64,000 nt of DNA from Paludifilum halophilum (GCF_002245355.1 NZ_NOWF01000003.1:124001-188000), one strand, 5' to 3'; counted from the stretch's first letter, positions 54,059 to 63,780 are shown. Notes: generated from the sequence alone by a model not told the origin. Program-made: numbers and translations.

Positions 54059-54163
54059 ACCCCATCTCCTCGGTGTTTCGGCCGTTAAATAGACGGATAA
54101 CTACCATTATTTTTACTAAATCGAACTTCATAAATATTCTCCTTTTATACTAGCAATCCTCCC

Positions 54164-54811
54164 TCAACATTCACATCCATGGCAGGCGCGATTCCCTTCG
54201 ACAGATTCTCCGACAGACAAAGGAGTGGGGACAAAAGGTTCATACCAAAATGTTTGCCCCCCTCCGTGAAGGTGTCCAGGGCTCTCCTCGCTTGCGGACA
54301 GGGGATAAAAGTGACTGCTGAGCAAAAAGCACAAGACCCAAAGCAAATAGACAACGGGACGATTCCGCCATACAAGCTCCCGCCTTTGATGCAACACGGA
54401 AGAAACAGGATCGAGAAGCAAATAAACCAGAAAAAAACTTCCGGCAACCAGAACGGAAGTCAGGTGAAAAAGCGTTGGAACATATCGGGGGGAAACCATC
54501 TCTTCCAGCATCGGTCCCATCATTCCCCCCATCCAACCGGAGACGGATCCCTCAAGAACACCCCGGATCCCGCCGCGCCAACCGGCAACCCAACCGGCAA
54601 CGGTTCCGGCTCCCATCGCGATCACTGTGGCATAAAAAAACGAAATTCCCGCCGCAATCGGCAGATAGATCCCCACACTCCATCCGACAACCGTCCCCAC
54701 CGTCATTGCACATACCATCTCCGTCTGCGGGGTGCGCCGGCCGGCGATGGCGACAGGCAAAAGCATTCCCCCGAAGAGAATCCAGGTCGTCCATACCAGA
54801 AATTCGTTCAT
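54164..54811 (-). CDS. Gly-rich membrane protein of unknown function
   Basis: 215 residues. Five to six hydrophobic helices, the middle ones rich in Gly and Trp (GAGTVAGWVAGWRGGIRGVLEGSVSG), ending in a polar tail with HLHGGG and CHGCEC. I do not recognise the family. The cysteine/histidine tail could bind metal. Repeat copy D lies just upstream. No operon partner. Confidence 0.55.
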   Translation of the reverse strand: MNEFLVWTTWILFGGMLLPVAIAGRRTPQTEMVCAMTVGTVVGWSVGIYLPIAAGISFFYATVIAMGAGTVAGWVAGWRGGIRGVLEGSVSGWMGGMMGPMLEEMVSPRYVPTLFHLTSVLVAGSFFLVYLLLDPVSSVLHQRRELVWRNRPVVYLLWVLCFLLSSHFYPLSASEESPGHLHGGGQTFWYEPFVPTPLSVGESVEGNRACHGCEC

Positions 54812-54841
54812 ATCCAGCCCTCACCCTTCAGGCCCTATTTT

Positions 54842-54946
54842 AGGCGAGAGAGAAGTCGTGTTTCCGAATCGGGTGGCAATAGTCGCTGAAGCAGAACACG
54901 ACACCCCTATTCCTCAACCCATCACCGAATGATCAACAGGCCTGTT
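54842..54946 (-). repeat. Dispersed repeat family 2, copy D
   Basis: Minus strand order CTGTTGATCATTC, GGGTTGAGG, GGGGTGTCGTGTTCTGC, CAGCGACTATTGCCACCC; matches copy C at 34786-34890. It lies directly upstream of the membrane protein gene at 54811 and fills most of a 311-base gap; the rest (54947-55078) shows nothing I can assign. Confidence 0.6.
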
Positions 54947-55078
54947 TCAGCTTATATGACTAGATTTATGGTGTGAGGAACCGGGTCATTCCACTCTATG
55001 ACAAAACATCTCCGCACGTGCATGGTTATGACCCTGCAGCTCAATAAACGCCTGACTTCCCGGCCCAAACAGGCAGAT

Positions 55079-55098
55079 AAAAAATCCGCCCCGGATTT
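55079..55098 (-). terminator. Terminator after the CHAP protein gene
   Basis: Minus strand: AAATCCG, four-base loop, CGGATTT with further T residues (TTTTTTATC). Confidence 0.6.
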
Positions 55099-55122
55099 CC
55101 GAGACGGCAATCATAACGATTT

Positions 55123-56175
55123 TTAATTGATATGGATAAAATTGCTAACCTGGGAAGCGGGAATGGTCCGCTTAGAAAAGCTGTAGGGCTTATGATTATA
55201 TTCTTCGATGGTGACCATGGAACCATTGACACCCGTGACATAAGCCACATGACCGTAGGCACTGCTGGCACCGCCGACTCCGGCGTTCCACTGGGCGATC
55301 GCACCGACGGACGGCGATTGGTCGACGCGATAACCCAAGGCACGGGCGTTATCATCCCAGTTGGTCGCGTTGCCCCATCGGCCCCCCCGCATGGTGTTGG
55401 TAAAATTGATCCCCCGCTGGTTCATCCTCCAGGCAACAAAGGAAGTGCATTGACGGTTGTAAAAACCCCAAGCATCCACCCCAGCCGTACTCGCATACTT
55501 AAAGGGATACAAACTGGCACTGACCATAGTCAGTTTCCGCAGTTCCGCTTTCACCGAATTTTGTTTTTGATCCAAAGAAGCGAGCTTTTCCCGGGCTTTT
55601 TCGATATCCTTATTGACGTCTTGATAGATCTTCCGGGTTTCCTTCGCTTCTTTTTTCTGCTCTTCTTTTAAAGCCACTAAATCCTCTTTCAGCTTCTCAT
55701 GTTCTTTACGGATGGAGTCATATTTGTTAAACAAGGTCTTGTCCCGAACCACAATCAATCGCAGGGTTTCAAAACGCTCCAGAAAATCCTCCAAGGAATC
55801 GGATTCAAAAAGAGCTTGCATGGAACCCATTTCACCGTTTTGGTAAATGATTCGGAGACGTTTTTTAAAAACTTGCTTATAATATTTCAGATTCTCTTCA
55901 TTCTTTTCCTGCTTTTTCTCGACTTCGGCAATTTTTTTGTTCGTCTCGGAGATTTTTTTCTCCAATTCGACAACCTTTTCTTTTTTGGGTCCGATCTTTT
56001 CTTTCAGATCGTCCATGGTCTTTTTAACGTCTTCTTTTTCTTCCTGGATATTTTTCAGCTCTTGCTTTTTCTGGTCTTCTTTACTGTCCGCAAAGGCCGG
56101 TTGCAACGGAACCACGCTAAAAACCAAGCCCGTACAGCTGGCAACCAGGACGGTTGCAACCCATTTTCGCCTCAT
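55123..56175 (-). CDS. Secreted coiled-coil CHAP-domain peptidoglycan hydrolase (PcsB-like)
   Basis: 350 residues. Signal peptide (1-29, ending AFADSK), a long charged coiled coil (30-215: repeated KKQELKNIQEEKEDVKK-type heptads), and a C-terminal CHAP domain (about 225-350) with catalytic Cys in NRQCTSFVAWR and His in YGHVAYVTGV, then IEEYNH. This is the PcsB layout, where the coiled coil blocks the hydrolase until FtsEX activates it. No ftsEX lies nearby. AGGGAGG precedes the ATG. Strong codon bias to Lys/Glu in the coil. Confidence 0.88.
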   Translation of the reverse strand: MRRKWVATVLVASCTGLVFSVVPLQPAFADSKEDQKKQELKNIQEEKEDVKKTMDDLKEKIGPKKEKVVELEKKISETNKKIAEVEKKQEKNEENLKYYKQVFKKRLRIIYQNGEMGSMQALFESDSLEDFLERFETLRLIVVRDKTLFNKYDSIRKEHEKLKEDLVALKEEQKKEAKETRKIYQDVNKDIEKAREKLASLDQKQNSVKAELRKLTMVSASLYPFKYASTAGVDAWGFYNRQCTSFVAWRMNQRGINFTNTMRGGRWGNATNWDDNARALGYRVDQSPSVGAIAQWNAGVGGASSAYGHVAYVTGVNGSMVTIEEYNHKPYSFSKRTIPASQVSNFIHIN

Positions 56176-56282
56176 GGCGTCCCTCCTTCTACCAGAGCCG
56201 AATCATGCTCTCTTGATAAAATGACACAAAAATACCGAGTACAGGCTTCACCCATTTTTCAATATACTATAAATGGGTTTGC

Positions 56283-56314
56283 AAAAAAACCGCATGCACA
56301 ACGCATACGGTTTT
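56283..56314 (-). terminator. Terminator of the pst-phoU operon
   Basis: Minus strand: CCGTATGC, five-base loop, GCATGCGG, then seven T. About 110 bases beyond the phoU stop. Confidence 0.75.
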
Positions 56315-56421
56315 ATTGTTGGCTTTTTTCCATGAAATTGTCAATGCGACAGAAGATATAGTTCTTTTTTCGGATCAAACAGCGAGTCCTTCTTTGGAAG
56401 GGGACGACATTCACCTGAAAT

Positions 56422-57078
56422 TCAATTCAAGTCCACCCGTTTTCCCGTTTCGATATAGACAATACTTTCGGCGATGTTGGTCGCGTGATCGGCAATCCGT
56501 TCCAGGTATCGGGCGACAAAGCAGAGGCGCAAGGAGACCTCGGTAAATTGCTGTTCGTTGATCATTCGCTCCATCAATTCCTTGACGACCGATTCATACA
56601 TTTGGTCGACCTCGTCGTCGGTTTCCGCCATCTGTTCCGACAATTTGACGTTGCCATCGATGAAGCTGTTGATTCCGTCATGAACCATTCGCTGCGCAAT
56701 TCCGGCCATGCGTGGAATATCGACCAACTCTTTGAATAACTTCTGGTCACTTTCCACCAGTTGGATTGTCGTTTCCGCGATGTTGGCGGCTAAATCCGCC
56801 ATCCGCTCCATATCCGAAGAAATCTTCATCGCAGCGATGAGCTTGCGCAGATCCTTGGCCACCGGCTGTTGAGTGGCGATTAAAGCGGCCACCTTGTCGT
56901 CGATCCGACCCTCCATTTCGTCGATTTCAGGATCTTTCTGCAGGACTTCCCGGGCCATCCCGTCATCCAATCGGGACAAGGACCGAACGGCTTTATCAAT
57001 CGCAATTTCCAGCTTTTCTCCCATATCGAGAAGAAAAGTTTTCACTTCTCTAAGGTCCTGATCAAATGATCGGCTCAT
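56422..57078 (-). CDS. phoU: Phosphate transport regulator PhoU
   Basis: 218 residues, two repeated three-helix PhoU units (about 8-105 and 112-210), each with the E/D-x3-D metal cluster pattern (RMADLAANIAETTIQLVE; RIADHATNIAESIVYIE). PhoU links the Pst transporter to PhoR signalling and limits phosphate uptake. AAAGGAGAGG lies before ATG 57078. Last gene of the operon. Confidence 0.95.
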   Translation of the reverse strand: MSRSFDQDLREVKTFLLDMGEKLEIAIDKAVRSLSRLDDGMAREVLQKDPEIDEMEGRIDDKVAALIATQQPVAKDLRKLIAAMKISSDMERMADLAANIAETTIQLVESDQKLFKELVDIPRMAGIAQRMVHDGINSFIDGNVKLSEQMAETDDEVDQMYESVVKELMERMINEQQFTEVSLRLCFVARYLERIADHATNIAESIVYIETGKRVDLN

Positions 57079-57097
57079 CGAAATTCCTCTCCTTTGA

Positions 57098-57868
57098 TCA
57101 TCCAAACCGTCCGCTGATATAGTCTTCGGTCTTCTTGTTGTTCGGATTGGAGAATAATTTTTCGGTGTCGTTGTATTCCACCAGCTCACCCATAAGGAAA
57201 AAGGCCGTCTTGTCGGAGATCCGCGCCGCCTGCTGCATGTTATGAGTGACGATGACAATCGTGTAGTCCTTTTTCAATTCCTGGATCAGTTCTTCAATCT
57301 TGGCGGTGGAAACCGGATCCAGAGCGGATGTCGGTTCATCCATCAGCAAAATCTCCGGCTCCACCGCCAAAGCCCGGGCAATACAGATTCGTTGCTGCTG
57401 ACCGCCGGAAAGACCGGTGGCGCGATCTTTCAGCCGATCCTTCACCTCATCCCACAGCGCGGCTCCCCGCAAACTCTTCTCCACGATTTCATCCAGTTGT
57501 TTTTTGTCGCGAATCCCGTGAATTCGAGGACCATAAGCGACGTTATCATAAATGCTTTTCGGGAAAGGGTTCGGTGCCTGGAAAACCATCCCGACCCGCT
57601 TGCGCAACATTTCCACATCCACGTTTTTGTCGTAAATATTCTCCCCCAGAATGCGGATCGAACCTTCGATGCGCACACTGTCGATCATGTCATTCATGCG
57701 GTTCAACGAGCGGAGGAAGGTGGATTTGCCGCAACCGGAGGGTCCAATCAAAGCGACGACGGACTTTTCCCCGATATCGACCGATACGTCCTTCAGGGCA
57801 TGGTTCGCCCCGTAATACAAATTCAGTTTTTCAACCGCGATGTTGGTTTGGTTCGCCGTTTGTATCAA
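57098..57868 (-). CDS. pstB: Phosphate ABC transporter ATPase
   Basis: 256 residues from a TTG start at 57868, six bases after GAGGGGG; an ATG five codons upstream has no ribosome site. Walker [10 protein letters not shown] (near 42), signature [16 protein letters not shown] (near 151), Walker [14 protein letters not shown]-loop VTHNMQQA. It powers phosphate uptake with PstA and PstC. Confidence 0.96.
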   Translation of the reverse strand: MIQTANQTNIAVEKLNLYYGANHALKDVSVDIGEKSVVALIGPSGCGKSTFLRSLNRMNDMIDSVRIEGSIRILGENIYDKNVDVEMLRKRVGMVFQAPNPFPKSIYDNVAYGPRIHGIRDKKQLDEIVEKSLRGAALWDEVKDRLKDRATGLSGGQQQRICIARALAVEPEILLMDEPTSALDPVSTAKIEELIQELKKDYTIVIVTHNMQQAARISDKTAFFLMGELVEYNDTEKLFSNPNNKKTEDYISGRFG

Positions 57869-57904
57869 CTCAATCCCCCTCATTCATGGATCGTTTTTTC
57901 ACGA

Positions 57905-58852
57905 TCAGTTTTTTCTCTGAAATTTATTTCGCAGATAAATGGCCAAAGCGTTCATCGACAAGAGCATGACCAGCAGAACGATAATTCCCGCCGCGGCCAA
58001 ATCATGAAATTCCGTTCTCGCCTCACTGATCCAGCTGTAAATCTGGATCGGTAAAACCGTGAAAGGATCCAACACATACCCCGGGGTAAAGGCTAAATAG
58101 GTGACAGCACCGATCATGATCAGAGGCGCCGTCTCACCGATCGCCCGGGACAAAGCCAAAATCGTTCCAGTCAGGATCCCCGGCAGAGAGTAGGGAAGAA
58201 CCACCTTTTGTACTGTCTGCCAACGTGTCGCTCCCATCGCGAAGGACGCTTGTTTGAGGGAAGCGGGAACGCTGGCGATCGCTTCCCGGGAGGCGACAAT
58301 CACGATGGGCAGGATCAGCAGGGTTAATGTCAGCGCCCCGGCGAGAACACTTCGGCCCAATCCGAACTCCCGGACAAACAGAGTCAATCCCAAAATCCCA
58401 AAGACAATGGAAGGAACTCCCGCCAGATTACTGATGTTGAGTTGGATAAAACGAGTAAACCCATTTTTCGGAGCGTACTCTTCCAGGTAAATCGCTGTTG
58501 CCACCCCGAGGAGAAAGGTCATCGGAGCGGTGACACCGATCACCCAGATCGTCCCCCAAAAAGCCGCTTTAATCCCTGCGTTTTCCGCCAGGCGTGATCC
58601 GAAGTGGTTAAAGAAATCCGCATCGATATGGCTCCACCCTTGAACGACGATATCAGTTAGAAGGATGATGAGGACAATAACTCCTATCAGTGTCGCCGAC
58701 AAAAACAACCCGTGGGCGAGACGATTTTTCCAGCGGCGAAAGCTCACCCGTCCAGCACTTCCGCCAAAAGTCCCCCCTTTCGTTTCAGTCGGTTTCCGGG
58801 CATGGTTGAGTTTCCCTGCGGATTTACCGGTGATGGTCTCTTCAGCGGACAT
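57905..58852 (-). CDS. pstA: Phosphate ABC transporter permease PstA
   Basis: 315 residues: a polar N-terminal extension (1-45), then six membrane helices. EAA loop region [40 protein letters not shown] near 205-245 (pattern shown in part) is diagnostic. It overlaps the pstC stop by one base (TGATG). Confidence 0.93.
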   Translation of the reverse strand: MSAEETITGKSAGKLNHARKPTETKGGTFGGSAGRVSFRRWKNRLAHGLFLSATLIGVIVLIILLTDIVVQGWSHIDADFFNHFGSRLAENAGIKAAFWGTIWVIGVTAPMTFLLGVATAIYLEEYAPKNGFTRFIQLNISNLAGVPSIVFGILGLTLFVREFGLGRSVLAGALTLTLLILPIVIVASREAIASVPASLKQASFAMGATRWQTVQKVVLPYSLPGILTGTILALSRAIGETAPLIMIGAVTYLAFTPGYVLDPFTVLPIQIYSWISEARTEFHDLAAAGIIVLLVMLLSMNALAIYLRNKFQRKN

Positions 58853-59787
58853 CAGTAATCCTCCTTAAAGCGGCGGGATACATATTGAGCAAGCATATTC
58901 ATGACAAAGGTAAACAAAAACAAGGTCATTCCCACCGCGTAAATCGATTTATAGGCCAGGCTTCCATAACTGATATCGCCGGAGGCGGCTTGAACGATAT
59001 AAGCCGTCATCGTTTGAATCGTATCTGTCGGATTGAAGGTGAGTGCCGGTGTAGCACCTGCGGCAATGGTGACGATCATCGTTTCCCCGATCGCCCGGGA
59101 CAGCGCAAGTACAAAGGAGGCGACGATCCCCGACAGGGAGGCGGGAACCACAACCCTGGTCGCCACCTCCAACCGGGTGGCGCCTAAGGCGTAAGCCGCC
59201 TCCCGCATGCCCCGGGGAACGGAAGTCATGGCATCTTCACTCAGGGAAGCGATCATGGGAATAATCATCACTCCAACGACTATACTGGCGCTGAGGGCAT
59301 TAAACACTCCCAGGTCCGGGATGAAAGTACGAAGCAGGGGAGTCACAAAAGTTAGGGCAAAAAAACCGTATACGATCGTCGGTATCCCCGCCAACACCTC
59401 GAGAATCGGTTTGACCACCCGGCGCAGCCCGTCCGGGGCGTATTCACTGAGGTAAATCGCACTGGCCAACCCGATCGGAATCGCGACCACCGCCGCAACC
59501 CCCGTTACCAGAAGTGTCCCCGCAATCAAGGGCATGACTCCGAATTGTTGCTGTTCCGCACTGAATAGTGCCGTCCATTCCTTCGCCGTGAAAAATTCTT
59601 TCAGAGAAACCTCTTGAAAGAAAGTAGTCGTCTCCTTTAACAGAGTAAAAAGGATACCCGCTGTGGTTAAAATGGATACGAAAGCACATAAGAGCAGAAT
59701 CTTCGGGATCATCCGTTCCATGGTCGTTCGCCAGGTTTGCTGCCGGCGAAACTCTGAATGATTGGGGTGACCGGAGGGTATAGCCAT
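58852..59787 (-). CDS. pstC: Phosphate ABC transporter permease PstC
   Basis: 311 residues, six membrane helices. The conserved loop [20 protein letters not shown] then [12 protein letters not shown] near 215-240 marks PstC, and [12 protein letters not shown] lies in the middle. AGGAG is 13 bases before the ATG, a long spacing. It follows pstS across a strong stem-loop. Confidence 0.93.
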   Translation of the reverse strand: MAIPSGHPNHSEFRRQQTWRTTMERMIPKILLLCAFVSILTTAGILFTLLKETTTFFQEVSLKEFFTAKEWTALFSAEQQQFGVMPLIAGTLLVTGVAAVVAIPIGLASAIYLSEYAPDGLRRVVKPILEVLAGIPTIVYGFFALTFVTPLLRTFIPDLGVFNALSASIVVGVMIIPMIASLSEDAMTSVPRGMREAAYALGATRLEVATRVVVPASLSGIVASFVLALSRAIGETMIVTIAAGATPALTFNPTDTIQTMTAYIVQAASGDISYGSLAYKSIYAVGMTLFLFTFVMNMLAQYVSRRFKEDY

Positions 59788-59824
59788 TTCTCAATATTCA
59801 CTCCTTTTCTGAACATGGCAAAAT

Positions 59825-59867
59825 GTGGCGGGCATTCCGGCCCGAGGCCCGGAATGCGGGACGCCAC
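59825..59867 (-). other. Long intercistronic stem-loop between pstS and pstC
   Basis: GTGGCG...CATTCCGG pairs with CCGGAATG...CGCCAC: outer 6 and inner 8 base pairs with an internal bulge. No proper U-run follows, so it is more likely an RNA-stabilising hairpin that keeps pstS mRNA high than a full terminator. Confidence 0.65.
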
Positions 59868-59890
59868 ATCTCATCACGCCATATCGGGGA

Positions 59891-60850
59891 TCATTCTTTC
59901 GTCGCTTCCTTTACAATCTCCTTCGATTCCTTCAGTTGGTCCTCCGGCAACTTCACATATCCGACTTCTTCCACCAGTTCATTCCCGGTTTTCAGGTAAA
60001 AGTCGATGAAGGCTTGCACTTCCGGACGCTCCATTACTTTGGGACTGGCGTAGATAAAGATCGGTCGGGACAGGGGATTGTAGGAGCCGTTGTTTACATT
60101 TTCGATGCTGGGTTCCACTGCTTTTCCTTCGTCATTAACGATCTTGACGGGTTTCAGTTTGTCCTTGTTTTCCAGGTAGTAGGAGAAGCCGAAGTATCCG
60201 AGAGAGTTTTTATCACCGGCCACTCCCTGCACCAAGGTGTTGTCATCTTCACTGGCGGTGTAGTCGGTCCGGCTCTTGCCGTCGGTCTCCAATACCGTTT
60301 CGGTAAAGTAGTCAAAGGTACCGGAAGAAGTTCCCGGACCGTACAGCTTCACCGGCTCATCCGGCCACTCCGGGTTGATATCTTTCCAGGTTTCCACCTT
60401 GCTGTCGGGTTCCCAGAGCTTTTTCAGCTGTTCGATGGTCATTTTGTCCACAAAGTCATTTTCTTTGTTGACCACCACAGTGAGGGCGTCGTATGCAACC
60501 GGAATTTCCACCGGTTCGATGCCGTTCTTTTCCGCTTCCTCCTTCTCTTCATCCTTGATCGGACGGGAAGCGTCGTTGATGTCGGTTTCTCCCTGGGTCC
60601 ACTTCTCAAAACCTCCGCCGGTCCCGGAAGTGGATACAGTCACTTGCACTCCGGGATTTTCCTTCATAAACTCTTCGGCAACCGCTTGGGTGATCGGATA
60701 AACGGTGCTGGATCCGTCGATTTTAATATTACCGGACAGGTCGTCCCCGCCGTCGTTACCTCCGCTTTGATTCGCATTGGAAGAGCAACCCACGATCAGG
60801 GAAAGGGACAATACCACGGCTCCGGTTGCTTTCAGACTTTTCATCCACAT
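59891..60850 (-). CDS. pstS: Phosphate-binding lipoprotein PstS
   Basis: 319 residues. Lipobox SLIVGCSSN (Cys near 22), a Gly/Asn linker, then the phosphate-binding loops IDGSSTVYPIT, TSGTGGGF, DINDASRP and GPGTSSGTFDYF. First gene of pstS-pstC-pstA-pstB-phoU, under a PhoP-box promoter. GGGGG lies ten bases from ATG 60850; a second ATG two codons later is possible. Confidence 0.96.
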   Translation of the reverse strand: MWMKSLKATGAVVLSLSLIVGCSSNANQSGGNDGGDDLSGNIKIDGSSTVYPITQAVAEEFMKENPGVQVTVSTSGTGGGFEKWTQGETDINDASRPIKDEEKEEAEKNGIEPVEIPVAYDALTVVVNKENDFVDKMTIEQLKKLWEPDSKVETWKDINPEWPDEPVKLYGPGTSSGTFDYFTETVLETDGKSRTDYTASEDDNTLVQGVAGDKNSLGYFGFSYYLENKDKLKPVKIVNDEGKAVEPSIENVNNGSYNPLSRPIFIYASPKVMERPEVQAFIDFYLKTGNELVEEVGYVKLPEDQLKESKEIVKEATKE

Positions 60851-60904
60851 ACCAGCGTTTCCCCCTAGAGATGGTTTAAGTCCTACTGCTCATGTTCACT
60901 TCCT

Positions 60905-60958
60905 ACTATAGTGGTAGAGTTTTGTTTCACCATGAACCCTTTGTAAAGGTTTTGTTAA
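60905..60958 (-). promoter_or_regulatory. PhoP box and promoter of pstS
   Basis: Minus strand direct repeats with 11-base period: TTAACA (60958), TTTACA (60947), TTCATG (60936), ACAAAA (60925). The PhoP consensus is TT(A/T/C)ACA repeats. The -10 is TATAGT (60910-60905), so the repeats cover the -35 region, typical of PhoP-activated genes. Confidence 0.82.
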
Positions 60959-60972
60959 GCCAAAAAAAAAGC

Positions 60973-62715
60973 CTACAACGGGAAGTAGAGGGTAAAACAG
61001 GTCCCCTCTCCCGGTCGGCTTTCCAAATGGATGCTTCCATGATGGGCCTCAACGAGATGCTTCACAATGGCCAGACCCAGCCCGGTCCCTCCGGATTCCC
61101 GGGAACGGGCCTTGTCAACCCGGTAGAAGCGCTCGAAAATGCGCGGCTGATCCTCTTCAGGGATACCGATCCCCGTATCTGCCACTTGCACCCACCACTG
61201 TTTTTCTTCCTTTCCCGCAGACAGTGTGATACTCCCCCCTGCGGGGGTATAAGACATGGCATTGGACAAAAGGTTGATCAAAATCTGCGAAAAGCGGTCC
61301 TGATCCACCCGCACCGTAAACGATTTTTCTAATTCCAGATGCAAATCCAGCTCCTCCTGGCGGATTTGTTTCTCGATTGTTCGTACGGTTCGTTGGATGA
61401 GATCGTCTGCTCGGACCTCTTCCAGGTTCAAACGAACTTTGCGCGATTCGATTTTGGAAAGATCCAACAAGTCACCGATCAACCGTTCCAGGCGCAGGCT
61501 TTCATGGTGGATGATCTCGAGAAACTCCCGACGCATTTCCGGATCTTCGGCCGCCCCGTCCAGAAGGGTTTCGGCAAACCCCCGCAACGAGGTGACCGGC
61601 GTTTTCAGCTCGTGGGAAACATTGGCCACAAATTCCGTCCGCATTTGCTCCAGGTGACGGATCGCAGTGATATCGTGGAGAACGGCGACTACCCCTATCC
61701 CGGTCTCTCCCCAGACCGGTGTCAGATTGGCCTCAAGGATCCGTTCCTCAGGAAAATAGATGTGAAGTTCCTCGCTTACTTTTTCCCCACTCTCCTTGCA
61801 CCGGAGATACAGATGGTACAAATCGTGAAACACAGCCCGTTCGGATAAGGGCTTACGCAACAACTGGGAGGTCTTCAGGTTGAAAAAGCGATGGATCGCC
61901 TGGTTGGCCAGGATAATCCTTTCATCGGAATCCACCATCAACAGACCGCTGTCCATGGTTTCGATGACACTGGTCAGACGCCGCTCACTTTTGCGGATGG
62001 TTTCCAGCTGAACCTTCAAACTCGCGGCCATGCGGTTGATCGCTGACGCCAGCCGCCCGATTTCGTCTCGTTTGGTAACAGGGATGCGGCGATGAAACTT
62101 ATTTCGGGCGATATCCGACGCCACCCGGGTAATCTCTTCGAGGGGGCGGGTAATCTTAGAAGCGTACCGGGAACCGATCAGGACAGCGGCGATATAGGCC
62201 ATGGCCAGCCCGCCGATCAAGGATACCCAGACCTGGCTCAAGGATTGATTGACATCCTGCAAATCCAAAGAGAGTCGGACCGCTCCCCGTACCCGATTCT
62301 CTCTCTGAACCGGAATAAACACATCCAACCGATCGGCAGTGGTCACTCGGTTAAAGCCGTCCTCTGTCCGGTTTTGAAGGGCCCGCTTCACTTCAGGAAA
62401 CCGACTCAAGTTTCCCATTTCTGCAGGGTCTTTTTCCGAATCCGCCAAAGCCCGACCTTCCCGGTCGATCAGCGTAACCCGGGCATCCAGGGAATGCCCG
62501 TAGAGTTCCGCCTGTTTCTGCAAATCTTCCGGTCGCTTGCGATCCATCCAGTTGATCGTATCCGCCAGCAAAACTCCTTCCTTGCCCAAGCGATCAGCCA
62601 ATGAGTCGATGGAGGAGGCTTTCAGCAGGAGGGCGACAAAAAAACCCGAACCCAGCATCGACAACCCGATCAGAAGGAGAAACATGACTGTTAAGCGCGA
62701 CCGGAGCGTCCTCAT
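60973..62715 (-). CDS. phoR: Phosphate-sensing histidine kinase PhoR
   Basis: 580 residues. TM1 (10-31), extracytoplasmic Cache/PAS-like domain (35-160), TM2 (~163-185), HAMP (186-238), PAS (244-350), HisKA with the phosphorylated His in VSHELKTPVTSLRG (near 370) and HATPase (N-box NLLSNAMSYTP, G-box GTGLGLAIVKH). It phosphorylates PhoP under phosphate starvation. Its ATG overlaps the phoP stop (ATGA), with the ribosome site GGAGG only one base away, so it is translationally coupled. Confidence 0.95.
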   Translation of the reverse strand: MRTLRSRLTVMFLLLIGLSMLGSGFFVALLLKASSIDSLADRLGKEGVLLADTINWMDRKRPEDLQKQAELYGHSLDARVTLIDREGRALADSEKDPAEMGNLSRFPEVKRALQNRTEDGFNRVTTADRLDVFIPVQRENRVRGAVRLSLDLQDVNQSLSQVWVSLIGGLAMAYIAAVLIGSRYASKITRPLEEITRVASDIARNKFHRRIPVTKRDEIGRLASAINRMAASLKVQLETIRKSERRLTSVIETMDSGLLMVDSDERIILANQAIHRFFNLKTSQLLRKPLSERAVFHDLYHLYLRCKESGEKVSEELHIYFPEERILEANLTPVWGETGIGVVAVLHDITAIRHLEQMRTEFVANVSHELKTPVTSLRGFAETLLDGAAEDPEMRREFLEIIHHESLRLERLIGDLLDLSKIESRKVRLNLEEVRADDLIQRTVRTIEKQIRQEELDLHLELEKSFTVRVDQDRFSQILINLLSNAMSYTPAGGSITLSAGKEEKQWWVQVADTGIGIPEEDQPRIFERFYRVDKARSRESGGTGLGLAIVKHLVEAHHGSIHLESRPGEGTCFTLYFPL

Positions 62716-63422
62716 GCCTCCTTCGGACCTTCGAATTTATAACCGATTCCCCGAACAGTTTTGATGTAGACGGGATTGCGGGAATCGACCTCCACTTTTT
62801 CCCGAAGATGGCTGACATGGACATCCACAATCCGGGTATCCCCGATATAGTCATAATCCCACACCGCATTTAAAAGCTGATCCCTGGACAAAACCCTTCC
62901 CCGGTGGTTGGCCAGATAAATCAATAATTCGAATTCCTTCGGTGTCAAGTCCACGATTTCCCCGTTTCGCAGGACTTCATATCCTTCCGGATCAATCACC
63001 AGTTCCCCGACTCGAAATTCTTTGTTCGACTCGTGAACGGCACCCTCTCGAACCGCTTCCATCCGGCGAAAGATCGTCTTCACCCGGGCGACCAGCTCTC
63101 TGGGGCTGAAGGGTTTGGTCATGTAATCATCCGCCCCCAGCTCCAACCCCAACACTTTGTCAAATTCCTCCGTTTTCGCCGTCAACATCAGAATCGGCAA
63201 TTGTCGATTTTCGCGTCTCAACTGCTTGCACACTTCCAGTCCGTCCACCTCGGGCAACATTAGGTCGAGAACCACGAGATCCGGCTTCTCCTGCTTCACC
63301 TTGCTAAGCGCACGCTGTCCGTCGGTCGCCACAACCACTTGATAACCTTCTTTTTCCAGGTTAAATTGGACCAGTTTCACGATTGAAGGCTCATCATCCA
63401 CAACCAGCACTTTTTTGTCCAT
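62712..63422 (-). CDS. phoP: Phosphate response regulator PhoP
   Basis: 236 residues: receiver domain (1-120) with the acidic pocket DDE, phosphorylated Asp in LVVLDLMLP (near 53), Thr in MLTAKT and Lys in TKPFSPRE; OmpR-type winged helix (135-234) with TPKEFELLIYLANHRGRVLSR and VDVHVSHLREKV. The second ATG of ATGATG was chosen with GGAGG seven bases upstream. It is separated from mdh by a mobile repeat. Confidence 0.95.
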   Translation of the reverse strand: MDKKVLVVDDEPSIVKLVQFNLEKEGYQVVVATDGQRALSKVKQEKPDLVVLDLMLPEVDGLEVCKQLRRENRQLPILMLTAKTEEFDKVLGLELGADDYMTKPFSPRELVARVKTIFRRMEAVREGAVHESNKEFRVGELVIDPEGYEVLRNGEIVDLTPKEFELLIYLANHRGRVLSRDQLLNAVWDYDYIGDTRIVDVHVSHLREKVEVDSRNPVYIKTVRGIGYKFEGPKEA

Positions 63423-63462
63423 CATTCATCCTCCGCTTCAACGTTCTCCCATGTCGATCCTC

Positions 63463-63623
63463 GGGCGTATCTGATCATGAACGATAAAACTCCGCTCGAT
63501 TGTCGGGCATAGCGAGACCGGGGAGCGGAGCGACCCAAGGCGCGACTTGTGCTCCCTTGAGTGCAAAGGTCGCTACACTGGAAATCGGCACCCAGCTACT
63601 TTGACGATTGACCAGACACGCCC
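63463..63623. mobile_element. MITE-like repeat, copy B (between mdh and phoP)
   Basis: 161 bases. Left end GGGCGTATCTGATCATGAACG (in part), right end CAGACACGCCC, giving inverted ends; shares long blocks with copy A at 22988-23260 (TTGTCGGGCATAG, GACTTGTGC, CGCTAC.CTGGAAATCGGC). It has no coding capacity. It separates phoP from mdh. Confidence 0.7.
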
Positions 63624-63758
63624 TGTTGTAAACCCTCTGCCTTCAAACGAAAGGACGCCAGTGAAATATCACGCATATTCTCCCTCACTGTGACGGCTTC
63701 ATTCACTCCTCATACTACAGGGATTGGTAACCCGGTTACAAGCCCCTGTCATTGGTCC

Positions 63759-63780
63759 AAAAAAAACGCCCGTAAAGGCG
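63759..63780 (-). terminator. Terminator of mdh
   Basis: Minus strand: CGCC, six-base loop, GGCG, followed by eight T; short stem, but well placed 90 bases after the mdh stop. Confidence 0.55.
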
